Assembly: GCF_003711845.1 (NCBI RefSeq)
Contig: NZ_RHLQ01000006.1
Span: forward strand, 1-64,000
Source of the DNA: Lysinibacillus halotolerans
Lineage (GTDB): Bacteria > Bacillota > Bacilli > Bacillales_A > Planococcaceae
Reading direction: 5' to 3'
DNA length: 64,000 nucleotides
A model generated the notes under the pieces. The model saw only the letters and a list, made by a program, of their open reading frames with translations, did no database searches and was not told where the DNA came from. Both the position numbers and the translations under genes were made by a program. Shown one piece after another: positions 57,298 through 64,000 of this stretch (position 1 is its first letter; each line of letters begins with the position of its first letter).

Positions 57298-57486
57298 CGA
57301 TAATCACCCCGATTCCCTTTTTTCTATTATAAAAAATCGGTTATCAATTTGCAATATATTCTGAAAAATATGTGATTTTTTCTTAAATTGGTGTTAGTAA
57401 CAATTTATATGATTTCCTTACATATTAGCCAACAGAATTAATAGATTGAGGACTTTTGAATAAATTATTCCTTCCATTTATTATTT

Positions 57487-57531
57487 AAAATTTTATTTTA
57501 ATTTAATTAAAAACGGAGAAATTTAAATTTA
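57487..57531 (+). promoter_or_regulatory. Candidate ComK-binding site (two K-boxes)
   Basis: A perfect AAAA-N5-TTTT box at 57487-57499 and a second, weaker AAAT-N5-TTTA box at 57519-57531. The 19-nt gap is close to the 18-nt spacing class of B. subtilis K-sites. It lies 22 nt before the -35 of comK, consistent with autoactivation. The surrounding sequence is very AT-rich, which raises the chance level. Confidence 0.5.
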
Positions 57532-57552
57532 AGAATTTTTCAAAATTTCCCA

Positions 57553-57581
57553 TTGAAATAGTTCTAATATCATATTATGAT
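57553..57581 (+). promoter_or_regulatory. Sigma-A promoter of comK
   Basis: TTGAAA (57553-57558), 17-nt spacer, TATGAT (57576-57581), about 50 nt before the comK start codon. Confidence 0.7.
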
Positions 57582-57633
57582 TTTCTTAAATCGGTTATAT
57601 AGCATTAATTAGATATTGAAAAGGAGGATGTTT

Positions 57634-58140
57634 ATGTTGGAAGATGTAAATGTTGTTAATTCTTATCATATCTCATTTAATACTTATTTAATCGAACCTA
57701 TGGAACATGGAGAAAAACTATACTCTCGCGTTTACGATAAAAACGGAGAAATTATTGTCGAAAGAAAACCTCTTTACATAGTAAGAAAATCCTGTTATGC
57801 AATGGGCAGTAATTATAATGCAGCACGTATGGTTGCGAAACGTTTCTTTGGTAAAGAGAAACATAAATTGCCTATCATTATTTCTCATGATTATGGGATA
57901 CCTTGTGTCTTCTTCCCGCTTCTATCTCCTGCGTCGCCTAGTAATGTTTGGATTGGACTTCATGCGATTATTAATATACGCCGTTTAAAAGACTTTACCG
58001 AAATTACTTTAAAAAATGGAAAAGAACTCGTTCTACAAATTAATTACTCATCCTTCTGTTCCCAATACGTATGCGCAACAATGCTGCAAAAATATGCTGC
58101 TAACCAGCGACTGATCATTCAAAATGAATTACCCTTTTGA
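57634..58140 (+). CDS. comK: Competence transcription factor ComK
   Basis: A 168-aa ComK-family activator that binds pairs of A/T boxes to switch on DNA-uptake genes. Landmarks: PLYIVRKSCYAMGSNYNAAR, then KLPIIISHDYGIPCVFFPLL followed by SPASPSNVWIGLHAI, the conserved hydrophobic-Pro motif of the family. AAAGGAGG lies 6 nt before ATG 57634; ORF readings from a TTG at 57616 would include that site. The 3' end overlaps the opposing yhjD-like gene by 22 nt. In B. subtilis ComK is degraded through MecA-ClpCP; mecA is also in this window. Confidence 0.88.
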   Translation: MLEDVNVVNSYHISFNTYLIEPMEHGEKLYSRVYDKNGEIIVERKPLYIVRKSCYAMGSNYNAARMVAKRFFGKEKHKLPIIISHDYGIPCVFFPLLSPASPSNVWIGLHAIINIRRLKDFTEITLKNGKELVLQINYSSFCSQYVCATMLQKYAANQRLIIQNELPF

Positions 58141-58502
58141 GTAATTGTTGAAGCTTTATTTAAATATAATTTAAGCAAATCTTCAACTTGATTTCGAAGT
58201 CGTATATTTGAATACCTTCTAACTTCCATTATTTTCATATAATGGAAGTGGTACTCAGTAAATAATTCATCGCGGTTTCCTTGAACAACTCTAAGCTGAT
58301 GATTTTTCAAATAATCCTTTGTTTTTTTTAAATCATCTTCTGCGTATCTTCTTGCTTCATCAATTAAATAAATATAGGGACGCTTTAACTTAAACTGTCC
58401 ATTTTCTATTTGTGCATGGTCTTTTTCTAAAACGATTAATAACATTGGTAAATAGATGGCCGCTTCTAGATATGGGACAGTTTCAATGGGAATATGTGCC
58501 AT
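58119..58502 (-). CDS. yhjD: YhjD-like protein
   Basis: A 127-aa cytosolic helical protein of unknown function. LEAAIYLPMLLIVLEKDHAQ, then IYLIDEARRYAEDDLKKTKD and the DELFTEYHFHY stretch resemble B. subtilis YhjD, which I recall as a forespore-expressed protein. ATG 58502 follows AGGAGG. It is convergent with comK (22-nt overlap). The 310-nt gap to prfB holds the prfB terminator and AT-rich sequence. Confidence 0.65.
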   Translation of the reverse strand: MAHIPIETVPYLEAAIYLPMLLIVLEKDHAQIENGQFKLKRPYIYLIDEARRYAEDDLKKTKDYLKNHQLRVVQGNRDELFTEYHFHYMKIMEVRRYSNIRLRNQVEDLLKLYLNKASTITQKGNSF

Positions 58503-58756
58503 TAAAAAACCCTCCTAAACAGTAGAACACTTGTTCTTATTATTATATTACAACAAATTTTAAAAAATGCAATTACTGAATACAGGAAAATAATAGTATG
58601 TCTAAAGAGGATGATCTTTCGAGAGAAAAGCAATACTTTATAGTTAAAAATATGAATTAACTCTATTTGCTAATAACCGATGAATAAAATACATCTAAGA
58701 GTCATTCAGAAAATACGATCTATCTCTTATTATTAGACAAATAAATATAAAATAAT

Positions 58757-58802
58757 AAAAACCTTTTCGATCAAGGAATTTCATCCTTATCGAAAAGGTT
58801 TT
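58757..58802 (-). terminator. Terminator of the secA-prfB unit
   Basis: An 18-bp stem with one bulged C (aaaaccttttcgataagg against its complement), T-rich on the minus strand, 11 nt past the prfB stop. Confidence 0.88.
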
Positions 58803-58812
58803 GAAGTAATTA

Positions 58813-59920
58813 TTACTGTCCAATACGTGAACGTAAGAAGGCGTTGATGAAATCATCTAAATCTCCGTCCATTACCCCTTGAACATTACCTGTTTCAAAA
58901 TTTGTACGGTGGTCTTTTACCATTGAATAAGGGTGGAATACATAAGAACGAATTTGAGAACCCCAACCAATTTCTTTCTGTTCTCCACGAATAGCAGCCA
59001 ATTCAGCTTGTTGTTTCTCAATTTCAAGTTGGTATAACTTTGCTTTTAACATACTCATCGCTTTTTCACGGTTTTTAATTTGAGACCGCTCTGCTTGGCA
59101 AGAAACAACTACGCCTGTAGGAATGTGCGTAATACGAACAGCTGAGTCCGTCGTATTAATGTGCTGACCACCAGCACCAGTTGCACGATACGTATCAATT
59201 TTTAAATCTTCCGTTCGAACTTCGATTTCAATTTCATTATTAAACTCTGGCATTACATCACAGGAAACAAAGGAAGTATGACGACGTCCAGCTGAGTCAA
59301 AGGGTGAAATACGTACTAAACGATGTACGCCCTTTTCCGCCTTTAAATAGCCATATGCGTTATGTCCCTGAATTAATAAAGTAACAGATTTTATACCGGC
59401 TTCATCACCTGGCAAGTAATCCATTGTTTCTACTTTAAAGCCACGTTTTTCAGCCCAACGAGTGTACATACGTAATAACATCGAACCCCAATCTTGAGAT
59501 TCGGTTCCACCAGCACCTGGGTGAAGTTCTAAAATTGCATTATTTTTATCGTATGGTTCACTTAAAAGCATTTGAAGCTCAAACTGATCCATTTTCCGTT
59601 GAAACTCTTCTAATTCATTACCTAGTTCGGATTGTAAATCTTCATCCGGCTCTTCTTTTAAAAGTTCTAACGTCATTTCTAAATTTTCATGGGTCATAAT
59701 CAAGTCATTAAATTCATTAACGATTGCTTTTAAACCGTTTGCTTCATTGATGACTGTTTGTGCCGCGTTTTGGTCATTCCAAAAATCCGGCATCAGCATC
59801 ATTTCATCCAATTCTTGAATACGCGCCTCTTTGTTTTCTAAGTCAAAGAGACCCCCTGAAGTCCGCCAATTTTGAGGCTGTAGTTTCCAACGTGTTTCTT
59901 ACATCTGATAATTCAATCAT
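58813..59920 (-). CDS. prfB: Peptide chain release factor 2, with programmed +1 frameshift
   Basis: RF2 ends translation at UAA and UGA. The gene is in two frames: codons 1-25 run from ATG 59920 (GGAGG upstream) to CTT at 59848-59846, then an in-frame UGA (59845-59843); a +1 slip reads GAC (59844-59842) and continues to 58813, giving about 368 aa. The slip site AGG GGG TCT CTT TGA C, with its internal Shine-Dalgarno AGGGGG, is the classical autoregulatory RF2 element: low RF2 lets ribosomes shift and make more. The peptidyl-tRNA hydrolysis motif [16 protein letters not shown] is present. It follows secA by about 90 nt. Confidence 0.96.
59843..59857 (-). promoter_or_regulatory. RF2 frameshift signal
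   Basis: Internal Shine-Dalgarno AGGGGG (59857-59852), then TCT CTT and the UGA stop followed by C. The spacing from AGGGGG to CTT is 3 nt, as in other bacterial prfB genes. Confidence 0.95.
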
Positions 59921-60011
59921 TAAAAATCCTCCGTACTATATAATTAAATTGAGAGAACCGTACCATCATAAGATGACTACGGTTCAAGTTCATAAATAAA
60001 GGGTCTTCGAT

Positions 60012-62516
60012 TTACTCTACACCATGGCAGTTTTTGTATTTTTTGCCGCTACCGCATGGGCATGGATCGTTACGGCCAATTGTATCGGATTTACGAATCG
60101 GTTGTTTTTTCTTCGGTGCAGCTTCTTCTTTCGGATTAACTGCCTGTCCTTTTGCAACCTCTTCCCGTTCTAAATTGTTGCGAATTTGGGCTTTCAGTGC
60201 ATATTTCGTTACATCTTCACGAATAGAAGCAATCATATCTTCAAACATTGCAAATCCTTCTTGTTCATATTCGCGTAACGGATCATTTTGACCATAAGCA
60301 CGTAAATGGATACCTTGACGTAATTGATCCATCGCATCAATATGATCAATCCATTTCGTATCAATTGAACGAAGTAAAATAACCTTTTCAAATTCACGCA
60401 TACGTTCAGGAGATAACTGTTGTTCTTTTTCATCATAACGTTTTTGAACTTCTGCATAAATATATTGAATCATCTCTTCAGGTGATTTTCCTTCAAGATC
60501 GCTCGCTTTAATAGCTCCCTCTTCTAATAAATTTGCTTGAATGTAATCTTCGAGGGCTTTTAAATTCCAATCTTTTTGTTCGCCTTGTGTATGAACAGCG
60601 ACGATGTTTTCAATAGACTCTTGAATCATCGCCTCAACTAAAGAACGCATATTTTCCGTTTCAAGAACATCACGGCGCTCTTTGTAAATAACTTCCCGTT
60701 GTTGACGAAGTACATCATCATATTGTAATAAACGTTTACGAGCATCGAAGTTATTACCTTCAACTCGTTTTTGTGCAGATTCAACCGCTTTTGATACCAT
60801 TCCTGATTGGATAGGTTGAGTATCATCCATACCAAGTCTCGTCATCATCGCTTTCATTTTATCTGAGCCGAAGCGACGCATTAAATCATCTTCTAAAGAT
60901 AAGTAGAATTGGGTAACACCAGGATCCCCTTGACGTCCAGAACGACCGCGCAGCTGATTATCAATACGACGGGATTCGTGACGTTCCGTACCAATGACAG
61001 CCAAGCCTCCAAGCTCTAAAACGCCATCTCCTAATTTAATGTCAGTACCACGACCAGCCATGTTCGTTGCAATCGTTACAGCACCTTTATTCCCCGCATT
61101 AGCAATAATTTCAGCTTCCCGCTCATGATTTTTCGCGTTCAAAACATTGTGAGGAATTTTATGTTTATCTAGTAATTTCGAAATGATTTCAGACGTTTCA
61201 ATCGCCACTGTCCCAACTAAAACTGGTTGCCCTTTTTTATGACGTTCCGCAATTTCAGCGGCAACCGCATTAAATTTCCCATTCATCGTAGCAAAAATTA
61301 AATCCGGTCTATCTTCACGGGCAATTGGTTTGTTTGTAGGAATGACAACTACTTGCATATTGTAAATATTACGGAACTCTTCTTCTTCCGTTTTTGCTGT
61401 TCCGGTCATACCAGCCAGTTTCTCATACATACGGAAGTAGTTTTGGAACGTAATCGTTGCCATCGTCATTGATTCATTTTGAATATCTACACCTTCTTTT
61501 GCTTCAATTGCTTGGTGTAGACCGTCAGAATAACGGCGTCCTTTCATTAAACGTCCTGTAAATCCATCGACAATGACAATTTCTCCATCTTGAACGACAT
61601 AATCAACATCGCGATGCATAGAAACATGGGCTTTTAATGATTGGTTGATAGCATGGAGTAATCTTACATGGGATAAATCAAATAGGTTATCAATATTAAA
61701 AGCCTTTTCTGCTTTAGCAATACCAGTTTCCGTTAATGTAACCCCTTTTGTTGTTTCATCATAAGTGTAATCTTCTTCTGCTTTTAACAAGCGAACAAAC
61801 ATATTCGATTGAACATAAAGCTGGGCAGTTTTCCCTGCTTGACCTGAAATAATTAAAGGCGTACGTGCTTCATCAATTAAGATGGAGTCAACTTCGTCAA
61901 TTACAGCGTAATAAAGAGGTCGTTGTACTCGCTCTTCTTTATAAAGCACCATGTTATCACGTAAATAGTCAAAACCAAGTTCATTGTTCGTACTATATGT
62001 AATATCAGCAGCATAGGCTTCACGTTTTTCTTCTTTCGATAGGCTATTTAAATTTAACCCTACCGTTAAACCTAGGAAATTATATAATTGACCCATTTCA
62101 TTAGCGTCACGGCTAGCAAGATATTCATTGACTGTTACAACATGTACACCTTTCCCAGTTATAGCGTTTAAATAGACCGCCATTGTAGAAGTTAATGTTT
62201 TCCCTTCCCCGGTTTTCATCTCGGCAATATTACCTTCATTTAATGTAGCAGCACCCATAATTTGAACGCGGAATGGATACATCCCTAGTACACGACGAGA
62301 TGCTTCCCGACATACGGCGAAGGCTTCTGGAAGTAACTGCTCCAATGTCTCCCCATTTTGATAACGCTCTTTGAATTCAGTCGTTTTTTCTTTTAAGTCT
62401 TCGTCACTTAACTGTTCCATCTGAGAAGCTAGAGCTTCGACTTGATCAGCAATTTTGTTTAATTTTTTAATTTCTTTTTTGTTAAGATCAAATATTTTAT
62501 TTAAAATGTTAGCCAT
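60012..62516 (-). CDS. secA: Protein translocase ATPase SecA
   Basis: An 834-aa motor that pushes preproteins through SecYEG. Nucleotide-binding motifs: Walker A MKTGEGKT, Walker [15 protein letters not shown], and the second fold ([26 protein letters not shown]). The C-terminal zinc motif [19 protein letters not shown] (C-x-C-x8-CH) is intact for SecB-like or ribosome contact. ATG 62516 (GGGAAGTG upstream) begins [20 protein letters not shown] as in B. subtilis (841 aa); an open reading continues about 60 codons upstream but crosses the promoter. Confidence 0.97.
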   Translation of the reverse strand: MANILNKIFDLNKKEIKKLNKIADQVEALASQMEQLSDEDLKEKTTEFKERYQNGETLEQLLPEAFAVCREASRRVLGMYPFRVQIMGAATLNEGNIAEMKTGEGKTLTSTMAVYLNAITGKGVHVVTVNEYLASRDANEMGQLYNFLGLTVGLNLNSLSKEEKREAYAADITYSTNNELGFDYLRDNMVLYKEERVQRPLYYAVIDEVDSILIDEARTPLIISGQAGKTAQLYVQSNMFVRLLKAEEDYTYDETTKGVTLTETGIAKAEKAFNIDNLFDLSHVRLLHAINQSLKAHVSMHRDVDYVVQDGEIVIVDGFTGRLMKGRRYSDGLHQAIEAKEGVDIQNESMTMATITFQNYFRMYEKLAGMTGTAKTEEEEFRNIYNMQVVVIPTNKPIAREDRPDLIFATMNGKFNAVAAEIAERHKKGQPVLVGTVAIETSEIISKLLDKHKIPHNVLNAKNHEREAEIIANAGNKGAVTIATNMAGRGTDIKLGDGVLELGGLAVIGTERHESRRIDNQLRGRSGRQGDPGVTQFYLSLEDDLMRRFGSDKMKAMMTRLGMDDTQPIQSGMVSKAVESAQKRVEGNNFDARKRLLQYDDVLRQQREVIYKERRDVLETENMRSLVEAMIQESIENIVAVHTQGEQKDWNLKALEDYIQANLLEEGAIKASDLEGKSPEEMIQYIYAEVQKRYDEKEQQLSPERMREFEKVILLRSIDTKWIDHIDAMDQLRQGIHLRAYGQNDPLREYEQEGFAMFEDMIASIREDVTKYALKAQIRNNLEREEVAKGQAVNPKEEAAPKKKQPIRKSDTIGRNDPCPCGSGKKYKNCHGVE

Positions 62517-62550
62517 GAAATTTTTCACTTCCCATATAGTCTTAATACAT

Positions 62551-62580
62551 ATTTTATCACTACCTATATAGTAGGTGCAA
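62551..62580 (-). promoter_or_regulatory. Promoter of secA-prfB
   Basis: TTGCAC (62580-62575), 18-nt spacer, TAAAAT (62556-62551), about 35 nt before the secA start codon. Confidence 0.65.
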
Positions 62581-62731
62581 ATACCCTTCCTATTTTCGAC
62601 GAATGTAACTAACCTCCAGAAAGTTTTCTTTGAAAGAAGTATAAAAATTAAACATTTCGTGAAGAAGGATAAAAGATGAATCTTATAGAAATACAATTAG
62701 AACCATAATTATATTGTAAGGAGAGATGGAA

Positions 62732-63154
62732 GTGGCAATTCAATTATATTTCGTTTTCAATGGAAATTGTCGAGAAGCAGTAGAATTTTATGCAAAAGTT
62801 TTTAAAACAGAGGAACCGAACATTATGTCTTTCGGTGATGCTCCACCGGATCCAAATCATACGATTCCAGAGGAAGCGAAACATTTAGTCATGCATGCAA
62901 ACTTGGAAATTGCTGGCAGCAAAGTGATGTTTTCAGATACATGGCCTGGCTCTCCTTTTACTGTAGGAAACAATATTACAATAGCCGTTGTAAGTGAAGA
63001 TGAAGAGTTGATTCGTTCTGCCTTTGATGGTTTAAAAGAAGGTGGGAAAGTGAACATGGAACTACAAGAAACTTTCTGGAGCAAATGTTATGGCCAAGTA
63101 GTGGACAAATTTGGCATCGAATGGCAACTAAGTCTAGAAAGTAAAGAACAATAA
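62732..63154 (+). CDS. VOC-fold (PhnB/glyoxalase-like) protein
   Basis: A 140-aa vicinal-oxygen-chelate protein of the PhnB/YjdN subgroup: LYFVFNGNCREAVEFYAKVF, KHLVMHANLEIAGSKVMFSD, GGKVNMELQETFWSKCYGQV and DKFGIEWQLS. The reaction cannot be told from sequence; the metal-binding histidine/glutamate set is only partly visible. GTG 62732 is favoured because AAGGAG lies 8 nt before it; the ATG 6 nt earlier is too close. Single-gene unit with its own terminator. Confidence 0.85.
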   Translation: MAIQLYFVFNGNCREAVEFYAKVFKTEEPNIMSFGDAPPDPNHTIPEEAKHLVMHANLEIAGSKVMFSDTWPGSPFTVGNNITIAVVSEDEELIRSAFDGLKEGGKVNMELQETFWSKCYGQVVDKFGIEWQLSLESKEQ

Positions 63155-63165
63155 ATCAAAAAACG

Positions 63166-63198
63166 GACTTTATTCCCGCATATCATTGGAATAAAGTC
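63166..63198 (+). terminator. Terminator behind the VOC gene
   Basis: Perfect 11-bp stem GACTTTATTCC/GGAATAAAGTC, 11-nt loop, then TTTTATTTTT. Confidence 0.85.
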
Positions 63199-63332
63199 TT
63201 TTATTTTTCCTAACTACATATTCGTACGACTGTTTGCTCCCATTGTTTCTTCCATTCTACCCAATTCAAATTCTTAACATATATTAGAGAGAAGTTACTA
63301 CCGAATGAACAAACTAGAAAGAGGGTTTAAGG

Positions 63333-64000
63333 GTGGGGAAGGAGAGTTCCAAGCTTACTTCGTATGTATTGTTAATTTTATTAATCGTTATTTGGGGAGT
63401 TAGTTGGCCAATTTATAAAAATGGGGTAAGTTTTATGCCACCCCTTCTTTTTGCAGGAATAAGAGCTTTTATTGGAGGCATTCTTTTATTTTTCATTGCA
63501 TGGAAAAGTCGTTATATCCTCCAATTTCGGAAGAACTGGCATTACTATGCTATTTCTGCCACATTGAACATTGTCCTTTATTTAGGAATCCAAACAGTTG
63601 GGCTTATTTATTTACCGGGTGGATTGTTCTCCGTTCTTGTCTATTTTCAACCTGTACTGTTAGGCATCCTCGCATGGTTGTTTTTAGGAGAGGGGATGAC
63701 GATTACGAAAATAATCGGCTTAATCATTGGATTTATTGGGATATTACTTGTGAGCATTGAAGGACTGACCATCCACCTTTCCATTATAGGAGTATCCCTA
63801 GCCCTTGCAACCGCTCTAGTATGGGCAAGTGGCGTTGTTTATGTAAAGAAAAATAAAGAGAAGGTAGATCCTTACTGGATGGTCGTTATGCAACTAGTTA
63901 TCGGTGGGGCCTTTTTATTAACGGCTGGATTTATTGTAGAAGATGTGCAACTCATTAGTTGGAACGGTGAGCTTATTTCAAGCATTATTTGGGGATCAAC
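63333..64000 (+). CDS. EamA/DMT-family transporter, N-terminal part (runs off the window)
   Basis: The first 222 codons of a drug/metabolite transporter. Membrane helices alternate from the start (YVLLILLIVIWGVSWPIYKN, LLFAGIRAFIGGILLFFIAW, LNIVLYLGIQTVGLIYLPGG, LIIGFIGILLVSIEGLTIHL) with the EamA pattern of a first five-helix repeat and the beginning of the second. A stop (TAG 63315-63317) in frame upstream makes GTG 63333 the first usable start; GAGGG precedes it. The substrate is unknown. Confidence 0.85.
   Translation, partial: MGKESSKLTSYVLLILLIVIWGVSWPIYKNGVSFMPPLLFAGIRAFIGGILLFFIAWKSRYILQFRKNWHYYAISATLNIVLYLGIQTVGLIYLPGGLFSVLVYFQPVLLGILAWLFLGEGMTITKIIGLIIGFIGILLVSIEGLTIHLSIIGVSLALATALVWASGVVYVKKNKEKVDPYWMVVMQLVIGGAFLLTAGFIVEDVQLISWNGELISSIIWGS

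Noticed and set aside
59953-59984. Terminator between secA and prfB
   Set aside because: An 8-bp stem is present (gaaccgta/tacggttc) but no T-run follows; secA and prfB are usually co-transcribed.

Overview
This window is chromosomal core sequence from a low-GC Gram-positive spore-former of the order Bacillales. Gene content and order match the Bacillus subtilis yjb/yit/yis neighbourhoods. The mixed synteny, with yvl/minJ/ftsEX/uvrBA next to secA-prfB and comK, fits a Planococcaceae-type genus (Lysinibacillus/Ureibacillus/Solibacillus-like) better than Bacillus itself; that placement is inference. No plasmid, prophage, CRISPR array or defence island is visible. The only mobile DNA is the 3' end of an IS1182-family element at the left edge.

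Layout. 1-250: IS remnant. 255-5029 (minus): an unknown small gene, mgtE, then rluD-like/nadK/relQ/yjbL. 5133-7906 (plus): yjbK-yjbJ-yjbI-spxH. 7991-8110 (minus): a small RNA recognisable as RoxS/RsaE with its own promoter and terminator. 8322-12935 (minus): pepF, coiA, mecA, spxA. 13365-14698: tryptophan T-box leader and trpS. 14974-17216 (minus): fabH-fabF behind a FapR operator. 17710-19842 (minus): a ClpB without its N-terminal domain, directly behind a CtsR operator. 20060-23160: yitW, yitV, yitU and a DegV protein. 23258-29089 (minus): oligopeptide ABC transporter oppDFBCA. 29396-30856: a membrane-anchored GH13-like protein that has lost catalytic motifs. 31112-33823: yisL, yisK, a DUF418 protein. 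33951-41172: addBA. 41340-43520: TVP38-family protein and azlCD. 43606-50182 (minus): ftsE-ftsX-LytM hydrolase-TlpA/ResA-like-ctpB-minJ, a division and cell-wall cluster. 50506-56660 (minus): uvrB-uvrA-yvlB. 57031-58502: IDEAL-domain gene, comK with promoter and K-boxes, yhjD-like gene. 58813-62516 (minus): secA and prfB, the latter with a programmed +1 frameshift. 62732-64000: a VOC-fold protein and the start of an EamA transporter.

How the genes work together. The redox and thiol-stress circuit is concentrated here: Spx, its adaptor SpxH (which delivers Spx to ClpXP), the ClpC adaptor MecA, and the RoxS small RNA. MecA also controls ComK, which is encoded further along with the DNA-uptake factor CoiA and AddAB. 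FtsEX with an adjacent coiled-coil LytM enzyme, CtpB and MinJ link division to wall hydrolysis. I found no wholly new system. The least ordinary items are the truncated CtsR-controlled ClpB, the inactive-looking surface GH13 protein, the SpxH that lacks its second thioredoxin-type cysteine, a strong promoter reading antisense to spxA, and a long palindrome beside uvrB.
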